NCBI GenBank assembly: GCA_013368445.1
Contig: JAACJO010000020.1
Coordinates: 186,001-250,000 of the forward strand
Source: Leucocoprinus leucothites
Lineage: Eukaryota; Basidiomycota; Agaricomycetes; Agaricales; Agaricaceae
Direction: 5' to 3'
DNA: 64,000 nucleotides
Shown here: positions 46,285-56,200 of the stretch, piece after piece
Layout of the letters: each line of letters opens with the position of its first letter
Position numbering within the stretch: the first letter of the stretch is position 1
The notes under the pieces: model-generated
Databases searched by the model: none
Told to the model about the DNA's origin: nothing
Seen by the model: only the letters and a program-made list of their open reading frames with translations
Translations under genes and position numbers: made by a program

Positions 46285-48579
46285 CATCCCTTCTTGTCCT
46301 CTTACCACCACCATCTATTTGTTGGTGTGTCATGACTAGAGTACAATACTACTGCATCTACTTGTAGCTATATGGGCAGACATAAATCTAAGTCTAATAA
46401 GCCTCCCCACCAAACAACTGAGCCCACCGAAGCCTCTGCCAATGAGCTCAACATTGCTGAGATGTCTGAGGATGAACATCTCAACCCCTACAATGACCCC
46501 TGCAATGTTTGTGGGTTCTTTGGTTCTCCCTGGGCTGATGTCTCATCACCCAGACCCTCCTCCCTGCCTGCTGCTGATGTTCTATTGCAGCCGGTAGTGT
46601 CCCTCATGGCTGACATCCCATCACCATCTCCAAAGCCCTTCACTGCTAGTGGACAGACATTCTACCCTGTGAAGAACCCCCCTCCCCCAGCACCACTGTC
46701 CACTGTCTCCTCCAGGTCAACTGAGGAGTCTGTTGAGACTCAGGCTCTTGCTGGGCTCTGTTTCTTCACCCGCTTTGCCAGGTCAACCCCCCCAGGCCTC
46801 CTACCTGAGGCCACCACTGCCATACTGGTCCCAACCCTCATTGGGCTTGTTGCAGAAATCTTCAACCAAGGCCAAGGCAACACGGCTCTCAACAGTGAGC
46901 ATATGCAAGCCCAGGGATGGGCCACATTCATGGATTTCATTCAGGATTGTGCCACCAGAGTTCTAGAGGCTGACCCTAACTGTATGTGTGTTGTCCATGA
47001 GGCAACCCATGGATCCGCTTTGTCAGCGGATCCACGTGACATTGACATGGGCTCCCCCAAGGTGCCCAAGCAAATGCCCAAGGCACCATGGCCCACCCTG
47101 GCCTGTTCTCCCCTACCACCCAAGCCGGCACCTGTAAAGGTCCACGCTAGTGGCAAAGCACCCACACAAGCACCCCCCACTCCTAAGGTTAGGTCTGATG
47201 GCCAAGCCCGGCAAGCACCCATCCCAACCTCGGTGGCTAAGAAGTCATTTGCTGAGGTTGCCTGCACCCTGGTGTCTGCAGCAGCTCTTATTAAGCTTGT
47301 CCAGTCCCACCCCACCCTTGAGCCTGATTGCATCACCATGATGCATCAGGCCACCCTTGCTTATGCACCTTCTGCAAAGAAGCCCTGCATGACCTCATTG
47401 GGCCCCACCCAACACCAACTCTTCCTCAACTTCACTGGCGATGCTGGTGATATTACCTACCTCCACCACAAGGCCATGCGCCTCCTTAATGACTCCCTCA
47501 CTCTTGTGAAGAGCTCACTTCACATTGAGAACATTGCCAGAGTGTACAACACCATCTCATTGTACACCAACACTGTCACCACTGATGTGGAGGCATTGGT
47601 GATCAAATCCTCCCTCTCTTCAGCCTTCACAGCCCCATTTGAGCTGAAGACTAAATGTCCCAGGTCCAGGTCTTACCTCAAGATCCTGGACATCCCTTAC
47701 TATATGAGTGGTATCCACACCACCCCACAACACATCTCCAACCATATGTGCTTGTCTCTCTTCAAGGAGATATTTGCCGACATCTCCTCCATGCACATCA
47801 TGTGCAACTTTGCCAAAGCCAACACTGCCACCATTTGGGTTGACCTTTGGGATTCTCAGTCCAGTGCTAATGCTAAGCACCTGGTCGGCAAATACCTCAA
47901 CTTCGATGGCATGCAGTCTATGATCAAGACCACATGCGCTCACCCCAGGACCCCCCAGTGTCAATGATGCTGGTGGTGGGGCCACACTACCACCACCTGT
48001 TGTAACTGTGTGCTCAGGTGCTCACAATGCAGTGGGCCACATTGGTCTGAGAATCACTGCACCACCTCCTCCTGCTGTAAGGGGTTGCCAAAGGCTAACC
48101 CCCTATTCAGCCCACACCCACTGGGGATCCCTGTCCCCACATCAAGTGCATCAATTGCAGCAAGGAACATGCTGCTACTGACTGCAAATGTGTGTTCTAG
48201 CATCACTGGTTTGATTGGGATTGGCTGCAAAGTCATTCTGGTCCTGCTGGTTGGCCCCAGGCCTAGGGGTAGCTCCCTAGTGTCAATGCATTGTCCCCCA
48301 TCCATCACCAGCTGCCAGGTGGGCCCCTACGAACCCCAAGGCCTGCCATTTCAGATGCAGTGATATCAGTATATATTTCATTTCTTTGTATTTTGTCACA
48401 TGCCTAGCCCCCTTCTGCTGTCGATTTGTGTATTGTCTTGGACAGGACTATTATATATTCCCAGTTGTTTACTCTTGTGTAGTCAGTAGCGGTATCAGTT
48501 CCCTATAGTAGATAGCTGGGCGCAGACTGCTATTGCACACTGTGTTATAAATTTGGACCCCTCCGGGGTCCACTGATTG

Positions 48580-48611
<32 letters not shown>

Positions 48612-48612
48612 A
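46285..48612 (+). mobile_element. Half-LINE H9: complete ORF1-only element, type I
   Basis: 2328 bases from the conserved 5' terminus (CATCCCTTCTTGTCCTCTTA, 46285-46304) to a tail of about 28 A. The perfect 19-base palindrome lies at 48554-48572. Flanked by the 10-base TSD CCTCATTGGC (46275-46284, 48613-48622), and removing it rejoins the H8 ORF1 frame. It contains ORF1 and nothing else, so ORF1-only copies are full transposition units, not truncations. Confidence 0.9.
46372..48283 (+). pseudogene. LINE ORF1 protein in H9 (nearly intact)
   Basis: 531 residues are open from MGRHKSKSNKPP (46372) to a TGA at 47965-47967 (PQCQ*CWWWGHTTTTCC), a probable CGA. The frame then continues through CSQCSGPHWSENHCTTSSC to a one-base deletion near 48103 that loses the last knuckle. 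In order: polar N-terminus with NELNIAEMSEDEHLNPYNDP, Pro-rich segments, EVACTLVSAAALIKLVQSHP, core FLNFTGDAGDITYLHHKAM, PRSRSYLKILDIPYYMSGIH, VDLWDSQSSANAKHLVGKY, knuckles. ORF1 of such LINEs binds RNA as a particle protein. With only two lesions it is the best reference copy in the window. Confidence 0.85.
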
Positions 48613-49786
48613 CCTCATTGGCACTGCTAGTGAAGTCAAGAAAGAGTTGGTGGCAGGTGGGGCCCACAGTGGTCATGCACAGCTTTCGGGTGGTGGGAGC
48701 AGTGGCTTGGGCAGCCTGGTGCATCATGGTGACATGCTCAGGCTCAAGGGAGGGGTGGGACTGTGCCAGCTTGATCAGCAATGTAGCCATGGCAGGAGTA
48801 TGGGCTGCCTCAGTAAAGGACTTCTTGACTGAGGTGGGGGGAGGGGGTGCCTTGGTGGGTGCTCACTGAGCTTGGCCATCAGACCTAACCCTAGCTTGAG
48901 GAGGGCCACTAGCATGTGCTTTAGGGGGTGTTTGCTTGGGCAGTAAGGGTAGACAGGCTGGGGTGGGCCAATGATGCAGAGGGGATATGGTGGGCACCTT
49001 GGGGGAACCCATATCAATGTCACATGGACCTGCTGAGTCAGCAGATCCATGGGTTGCCTCATGGACAACATGCATTGCTTTAGGGCTGGCCACAGGCATC
49101 CCACACTTGAGCCTGAGGTCGTACATTACCTCCCCAAAATTGACCAGCCTGTGAGAGCTAAGTGAGTGTGAGGTGATGGGGGTGCCATTGAGTTCCAGCT
49201 TATCAACAATGATGATGGCTGCCTTAGCAAGGCATGTGATGGCAGCAGAGGCATCCCCCTCTACGATGGAGGAGTGAGAATTGGAGCACTTCTCCAACCA
49301 GGTGAGGAAGTGGTATAGTCCAGCAAGGCCTTTCTGGGCTGGGGTCTCCTTCTTTCCCTTGGAGGAGGTTGACGGGGGGGCAGGCAGGGCAGGGGGTTGC
49401 TCTACAGGGTAGAATGTCTGTGAAGGGCTTGAGGGGGGCCTCAGGGACAGAAGTCACCAGAGGTTGAGTAGTAGGCACCTGGGATGGAACATCACCAGAT
49501 GTCGAGGGGAGGGGGCCAGGAGACTGAAAGTCATCCCAGGGAGGACCAGAGAACCCACACATGTTGTGGGGATCATTGTACAGGTCAGGATGGCCATTGT
49601 CAGCCATCTTAGCAATGTTGAGCTCGTTGTTGAATACAGCAGTGGACTCGGTTTCGAGCAATGTGAACTGATTTGCAGTGTTCTTAGACTTTCATCTACC
49701 TATAATACTGTAGATAAATGATGTATAAAGACCTCAAAGCAACAACCAACTTTTGATGGTGGTAGTAAGAGGACAAGGAAGGGATG
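48613..49786 (-). pseudogene. Half-LINE H8, 5' part with ORF1 N-terminal half
   Basis: The 5' terminus is at 49757-49786 (rc CATCCCTTCCTTGTCCTCTT). ORF1 reads from about 49690 (NTANQFTLLETESTAVFNNE) through PHNMCGFSGPPWDD, then 49297-48870 (VEGDASAAITCLAKAAIIIV, DIDMGSPKVP) and 48870-48613 (FTEAAHTPAMATLLIKLAQS, FLDFTSSANEVI). Two frame changes. It joins 46284 after removal of H9. Confidence 0.75.
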
Positions 49787-49809
49787 CTTCAGACTCCCCT
49801 TACAGCATG
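49787..49809 (-). other. H10 scrap between H8 and gypsy-3
   Basis: 23 bases: the 13-base duplication left by H8 (49787-49799), then the half-LINE knuckle sequence running into the gypsy-3 TSD GCATG (49805-49809). Confidence 0.8.
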
Positions 49810-50473
49810 TGTTATGTATATTGATTATATCTAGCATTTGTTCCATCTATAACACGAAGTCGATATTAGCTTTACTTAAGTAATATCGCAATTATGTTTC
49901 CTTCTTATTTGTTCTTGTATTTTCTCGTTTGTTTTGACTCGTTTACTTTGTCTGATTATGACTCGTTATGACTTGTTTGGTTTTATTTGTATTTTGATGA
50001 CATGTGATTGTTAAATATAGCAGCGCTATATTTGGACTTATCTTGTGATCGATCAGATGATCAAAGAAGAACTTCTTTAGAAGAACTTCTAAAGCTTCTT
50101 TGACAGATCGCGTCTTATATAGTTTAATTAGCGTTAAGGAAGCTGTACGCTTCTCTTCTTTCATTAGAAGCCCTTAGCCCTAGTTAATAATAGATACCTA
50201 CTTGTATCGTATATAAGTCGTCGACATCTACCAAGGAGAAACATCGTTTCTACTTGGTTAGGTGGAGACTCAATACGAGCCTTTATCTATACAAAGTCGA
50301 ATTGAACTTAAGCTCTAAGATCTCAATTACTAAAGTCTTAAACTCTATAATCGCCGTATTATAACTCTGACTTAGTAAACGACTTTGTCGCTTACCGAGA
50401 AGGAGTCCCCTTTGATAAGATCAACTCGATACTTATCGCGCCAGCTTAGGACCGGGCCGGCGTCACTATAACA
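49810..50473 (+). repeat. Gypsy-3 5' LTR
   Basis: 664 bases, TGTTATGTATA...CACTATAACA. TATATAAG at 50210-50217 is the probable core promoter. The predicted RNA start at about 50243 coincides with the sequence complementary to the primer site. Confidence 0.97.
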
Positions 50474-50475
50474 TT

Positions 50476-50488
50476 AAGTAGAAACGAT
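50476..50488 (+). promoter_or_regulatory. Gypsy-3 self-primer binding site
   Basis: AAGTAGAAACGAT, two bases after the LTR, is the exact 13-base reverse complement of ATCGTTTCTACTT (50243-50255), about 30 bases downstream of the TATA box. This fits Tf1-type self-priming by the RNA 5' end. Confidence 0.75.
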
Positions 50489-50742
50489 CCTTCTCTGTTA
50501 GCACAGAGCCGTTACTTTGCCCAGTAACCCAACAACGTTGCAAACACTGTCGATTTGGGTTATCGCGGTTATCGCACAAGCTGTCCCAAAACTATTGTGC
50601 ATAACAACGAAGAGAGGGTCGACACACATTGCCAACTAGTGGATTAGTTGAGGATCACTCTTATTGATCTGAGCGAATACCCACGCTCTTAAAACATTTG
50701 GAGGCTTGTGAGAGCTAAGGTCGTTGTACCTGAATCTCAAAT

Positions 50743-50844
50743 AAGATACCAGACCCGAGGGTAGATACTCGGAAGGGAGAAATTTGCCAGAAAAGTTTGG
50801 CATATCTCTGAAGAATACCAGACCCGAGGGTAAATACTCGGAAG
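50743..50844 (+). promoter_or_regulatory. Duplicated hairpin in the gypsy-3 leader
   Basis: Two copies of GATACCAGACCCGAGGGTAG..ATACTCGGAAG (50743-50775 and 50813-50844), each able to form a CCGAG/CTCGG stem. They are followed by three GACTATAA repeats (about 50872, 50894, 50916). Probably an RNA structure for packaging or translation; the role is unproven. Confidence 0.5.
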
Positions 50845-51040
50845 ACAGTTTATCTGTTGAAAGTCTTAAGAGACTATAAATACACAGTCCTAGTGACTAT
50901 AAGGTGAGTCCATAGCGACTATAAACTAATTTTCCAACCACGGCAGAATCAAACTGCAAGTGTGATAATTGTCTTAAGGACAATTTACCATTTAAGACCA
51001 TACCAGGTGTCTCTATAGGCACCCATAAACATAGTCCACA

Positions 51041-53263
51041 ACGGACCCAGCAGAGTTTGCAAGACAAGTTGAAATCTTCGCAAGAAGAGAATTCCCAGAA
51101 GAATCCTACAGTACCTACTACAGTGAAACCCGAAGAACAAGGTTCTACAGAAGTAAAGGATCAGGAAGATTTTATTACATCAAAGAACACGAAGGGAAAG
51201 TTGCCTACGTCCCAATCAAGAAAGAACAAGAAGGAGTCCTTGAAGCTGAATACGCAGCAGTTGGTCACAAGCAACTTCACAGAACTGTCAAACAACAAAT
51301 TGAAAAAGGAGCTGGTCTTGAAGAACTTCGAGACGTTACCGAAGAACAGTACATTGAAGAAGCAAAAAGAAGACAAACTCCATTTCCAGAAACCCCTGCA
51401 GAATCTAGCAGGACCATCGAACCAGAACCAACCATTGACATTACCCCAAGAACTGAAGACACCTCACAAGACAATCATTCAGAGCCCAGAATTGACACTC
51501 CAAGTTCAGAAGAATCTGAATTTGACGAAGAAGACGAAGAAGAAGACGAAGAAGGAACAGATAGTGGAGAAAGAAGCCAACAAGAATCTGAAGGAAATCG
51601 AACAGAAGAGGAAGCAGAAGCACTCGCAAGGGCAATCGACAATCTCAAACTTAAATCCCCAGAGAAACCCAGACTCGATAGACCCCCTTCTTACTCCTCG
51701 AGCCCAGCCTTTGGACATAGCCCAAGGTTCCTCAGTCCCATTACGAACCCTATCCCCTTTAGCTTTACCAATTCCCCCACCGGTATTGCCAGTACCAGTA
51801 CCTTACCAACAACCAATCCCAACATTACTACAGCCAGTACCACCATCACCGTACCCACTAACACCCAAACAAAAGGGAAAGCAAAGGCAGTTGTCACCAA
51901 CACAGGAGGTTCTTCAAATCGAAGAAGTCCCACACCGCCACCACCAAATCCTCAAGGAGGACCACCAAGTCCCGGAGGTAATCCGCCTGGAGGACCAGGA
52001 GGACCAGGAGGACCAGGAGGACCAGGAGGAGGACCACCAAATCCTAATCCAAACCCCCCAAACCCAATGGCACAACCTCAAGCAGGATTCCAGCTTAAGT
52101 ACCCAAAGCCCAACAGGTTTGATGGCAACCCAAGCTATTACAGACCATGGATGGCCGAAGTCGAACTCTACTTCGACTCATATGGTGTCACAGATGACCA
52201 ATCAAGAGTCAACTACACCCTTGGATTACTCGATGGAGCTGCCAAGTTATGGCAACAGGATTACAGACTTAGTCAAGCAACTGCAGCTACCCAAGCAGGA
52301 TACACCCCACACACCTTCGATCAGTTCAAGAATGCGCTCGAACAGTCATTCGCTCCAACACAACAGAGCTTTGAGGCTGAAAGAGAGCTCCGCTATTATA
52401 GACAACGAAACAAATACATCGAAGAATACATCGCCAATTTTTCCGTCCTCGCCTCACGTGCAGGACTTACTGACAGCACTTCTCTCCGATCCTACTTCGC
52501 CGAAGGACTTGACAACGACGTCAGATTCGAAGCAATCCGAGCTGACCCCCAAACCCTCGCAGAATGGAAAACAGCTGCAAGACAGGCATACAAAGTTGTC
52601 CAAGAGCAAAAGAGATACCGCATTGGAAATTCTAATCCAGGATCTTCAAATAGATCAAGAAAGACCAAAAAAAATAGTAGACAACACGGATCCCAACCAC
52701 GATATAATGACGTCTATAGTCAACCCCTATCTAGACCCAGACGATCCGAGTGGGACATGGATATCGACAGAATATCAAGAGGAATATACCGATTATCAAT
52801 CAAAGATGATCGGGAAGCAGACGACGGAGGTATATACGAACTTGGCGCAGAGGATGATGATAATCCTGAAGAGGAGGAGAGTGAAGGAGAAGACATCAAT
52901 CAAACGTACAATGAAGGACCAAGCAACACAGACAGAGATGTCTATGGGTCACTATACTCCCACATCATCAATAACGTTCTCACCGACGAACAAAGAATTG
53001 CACTCAAGAGAGGAGAATGCTTCTTCTGCCACAAGAAAGGACATTTCGCTAAATCTTGTCCGGCAAGGAAGGTTTGGTTTAAGTCAAGAGGAAAGACAAA
53101 CATGGGATCAAAGCAGACGCAGAAGTCCCAGTCCAAACCGAAACAAGGGAATCGTAGACCTTTCAAGCCTAAAAGGAAAGATCCAGACGCCATGGTTTAC
53201 GAAATAGAACAAGCTAGTGATGAAGACGACCCGTTTCAAGAATACTCAAACGAAAATTTTTAA
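51041..53263 (+). CDS. Gypsy-3 Gag, apparently started at ACG
   Basis: The Gag frame is stop-free from 51035 to the TAA at 53261-53263, yet its first ATG is at 52067. The only well-placed near-cognate start is ACG at 51041 with A at -3 and G at +4, giving about 740 residues. N-terminal domain (about 51041-51400: GRFYYIKEHEGKVAYVPIKK), acidic spacer (EEDEEEDEE), Pro-rich region with GGP repeats (51960-52035), then the capsid-like part after M52067 (FDGNPSYYRPWMAEVELYF) and a CCHC knuckle CFFCHKKGHFAKSC (53018-53059). Starting at 52067 would give 398 residues. Gag assembles the particle. The extension looks like protein by composition, but its translation is inference. Confidence 0.7.
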   Translation, partial: TDPAEFARQVEIFARREFPEESYSTYYSETRRTRFYRSKGSGRFYYIKEHEGKVAYVPIKKEQEGVLEAEYAAVGHKQLHRTVKQQIEKGAGLEELRDVTEEQYIEEAKRRQTPFPETPAESSRTIEPEPTIDITPRTEDTSQDNHSEPRIDTPSSEESEFDEEDEEEDEEGTDSGERSQQESEGNRTEEEAEALARAIDNLKLKSPEKPRLDRPPSYSSSPAFGHSPRFLSPITNPIPFSFTNSPTGIASTSTLPTTNPNITTASTTITVPTNTQTKGKAKAVVTNTGGSSNRRSPTPPPPNPQGGPPSPGGNPPGGPGGPGGPGGPGGGPPNPNPNPPNPMAQPQAGFQLKYPKPNRFDGNPSYYRPWMAEVELYFDSYGVTDDQSRVNYTLGLLDGAAKLWQQDYRLSQATAATQAGYTPHTFDQFKNALEQSFAPTQQSFEAERELRYYRQRNKYIEEYIANFSVLASRAGLTDSTSLRSYFAEGLDNDVRFEAIRADPQTLAEWKTAARQAYKVVQEQKRYRIGNSNPGSSNRSRKTKKNSRQHGSQPRYNDVYSQPLSRPRRSEWDMDIDRISRGIYRLSIKDDREADDGGIYELGAEDDDNPEEEESEGEDINQTYNEGPSNTDRDVYGSLYSHIINNVLTDEQRIALKRGECFFCHKKGHFAKSCPARKVWFKSRGKTNMGSKQTQKSQSKPKQGNRRPFKPKRKDPDAMVYEIEQASDEDDPFQEYSNENF
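53254..53263 (+). promoter_or_regulatory. Programmed -1 frameshift site before the gag stop
   Basis: The gag frame reads A AAT TTT TAA, a canonical X XXY YYZ slippery heptamer (53254-53260) touching the stop codon. Slipping back one base enters the pol frame as TTA AGT ACT, which is then open without interruption to 56670. No strong downstream hairpin was seen by eye. Confidence 0.65.
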
Positions 53264-56200
53264 GTACTCACGAAGATCAGATAGACATCATCAATCTTCA
53301 ATCAAACAAAGGATTAACAGTACATGTACCAATATTGCTCCATACAACTAGAGCAAAACACAATCTACAAGCACTACTAGACTCAGGAGCTAGTGGAGAA
53401 TTTATCGACCCACAACTAGTCGATACCTACAACTTGCCAAAATTCAAGATGAAAAAGGCAATCAAAATCCGTAACGCCGATGGAACACAAAACCTATCAG
53501 GAAGTTGTACTCACTATACAAAATTAAAAATAGAAGTGAACAACAAAATTATGACGATCTCACCAAGAATAGTCAAACTTGGATCAAACCAACTATTCTT
53601 AGGAATCACATGGTTAAAGAGATTCAATCCCGACGTTGATTGGCAGAAACTGTCATTACGTTGGCGAGATGAAAATTCTCATACAATCAAATTAACCAAA
53701 GCGAAAACGGATTCCATCAATCAGTTGTATTATGAAATCAATGTGAAATCTAACACATCACAACAACTTCACAACTCGGCTACTAAACCTAAAAAGGAAT
53801 CAGACCCTGTGAAAGCCATACCTAAGAAATTTCATCAGTTTCTCAAAGTCTTCAACAAAGATGAATCTGAGAAATTACCACCTAGACGTCCTTGGGATCA
53901 TAAAATCGAGACTATACCTGAATTTGAACCCAAACGAATGCCAGTTTATCACCTGACACCTCAGGAAAGAACTGAACTTGACAAGTTTATTTCCGAAAAT
54001 CTACGAAAGGGATATATTCGGAAATCCAAATCACCAATGGCCTCTTCTTTCTTCTTTGTAGGAAAGAAAGGAGGAGACTTACGTCCATGCCAAGATTATC
54101 GATTCCTTAACAAGAATACAATAAAAAATGCTCACCCAATACCGAGCATATCACGAATCATGGATAAACTCAAAGGATCTAATTGGTTCACCAAGTTAGA
54201 TGTCCGACTAGGATATAATAATGTCCGAATCCATGAAGGACATGAATGGAAAGCGGCATTCCGCACTCCAAATGGGTTATATGAACCCACAGTCATGTTC
54301 TTTGGAATGACAAATTCCCCTGCTACTTTCCAATCCATGATGGATCACATCTTTAAAGACCTTACTGAGAAAGGCGGGGTCATTATTTACATGGATGACA
54401 TCCTTATCCATGCAAAAACAAAAGAACAACTCGAAAGACTTACTAAACAAGTCTTGAAGATTCTACAACAGAACGAGTTGTATTTAAAGACTGAGAAATG
54501 CGAATTCGAGAAGCAACGCCTAGAGTACCTCGGAGTTATCATAACTCCTGACTCTATCGAGATGGACCCCATTAAACTTAAGGGAATACAGGATTGGCCT
54601 GTACCCAAGTCTGTCCGAAATATCCGACAATTCATTGGATTCTGCAACTTCTATCGCAAATTCATTCACAACTTCTCAGCTATCGCACAACCACTTAACG
54701 CATTACTTCGCAAAACAACGAAATTTGAATGGAACTCAGAAGCACAGAAAAGTTTTGAGAAGCTCAAGGAACAATTCCTTAAGCAACCTATACTTCAAAT
54801 AGTTGACGAATCAAAGCCATTCGAAATCGAATGTGATGCTTCCGCATTTGCTACTGGTGCAGTACTACTCCAAAGAGATTCAAATGGAGATAAGCACCCT
54901 GTGGCTTATTATTCACAAACCCTCAACCCTGCGGAACGAAACTATCATGTGTCTGACCAAGAATTCCTTGCTATTATTAGAGCACTAAAGGAATGGCGAC
55001 ACTACCTTGAAGGATCAGCACACCCTATCATCATATGGTCTGATCACGAGAATCTCACCAGATGGCGAGAACCACAACAATTAAATCGAAGACAAGCTAG
55101 ATGGATGCTATATATGACACGCTTCCATTACTCCATAAAGCACTTAGCTGGCAACAAAAATACTCTTGCTGATGCATTGAGTAGAAGACCAGACCTAGTC
55201 CCAGATGGAAAGGATAACGAAGATCTAGTTGCGATACCATCAGAAAAATTCATTAACTTCCTTTCTGAGGAAATTAAAGAAGAAATTAAAAATAAACAAA
55301 AGAAGATCAACCTATCTGAAAGATTTACAGAAGATGATGGCATTTATAAATATCAGGGAAGACATGTGATACCTGAAGATGCCGAACTAAAAAGAAGACT
55401 TCTACAACGTGTACATGATCACGAGACATCAGGACACCCAGGAACAGCTGAAACGTTCCGTAAACTATCTAAATTAGTTTACTGGCCTGGAATGAACACA
55501 TATGTTCAAAACTACGTGAAAGGATGCCCTATTTGTCAACAATACAAAATCAACTGTCATCCAGTTAAACCACCAATGCAACCAATTAAAGGCCCTTCTT
55601 CCACAAGGCCCTTTTCCCAAATATCCATGGATCTTATCACAGATCTACCACCTGACGATGGATATGATTGTATATTGTCCATAGTGGACCATGGACTTAC
55701 GAAAGGGATAATCCTAACTCCAACAAAGAAGACAGTAAATGCTGATGGCATTGCTGAAATTCTTATTGACAAAGTATTTTCGAAATACGGAACACCCAAC
55801 AAAATAATCTCAGATCGAGATCCACGATTTGCTGCTAAATCAATGCAAAAACTATACGAAAAACTCAATATTACCCCAGCCCTGTCTACAGCATACCATC
55901 CACAGACAGACGGAACTACCGAAAGGTACAACCAAGAAATCGAGTTTTACTTAGCAGTTTACACATCACAAAACCCAACCATATGGAAACGAGCACTTCC
56001 AATGATTGAATTTGTACACAATACGAAATCCCATTCTGGAAGAAAACACTCACCATACAAATTAATCCTAGGATATAACCCACAAGCGTTTATCTCAGAC
56101 ATAGAGACAGACACACCTTCTATCAATGAGAAGTCTCTATTCTTGGAACAAGTCCGAGAAGCAGCTTTAGAGGCACATGAACGAACACGTCTCATGATGG

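Noticed and set aside
51057..53207. A 716-codon open frame overlapping gypsy-3 gag
   Set aside because: It is +1 to gag, starts at TTG, is low-complexity (Lys/Gln/Asn), and contains no motif; the gag frame holds the capsid and knuckle. Stop avoidance follows from gag codon use.
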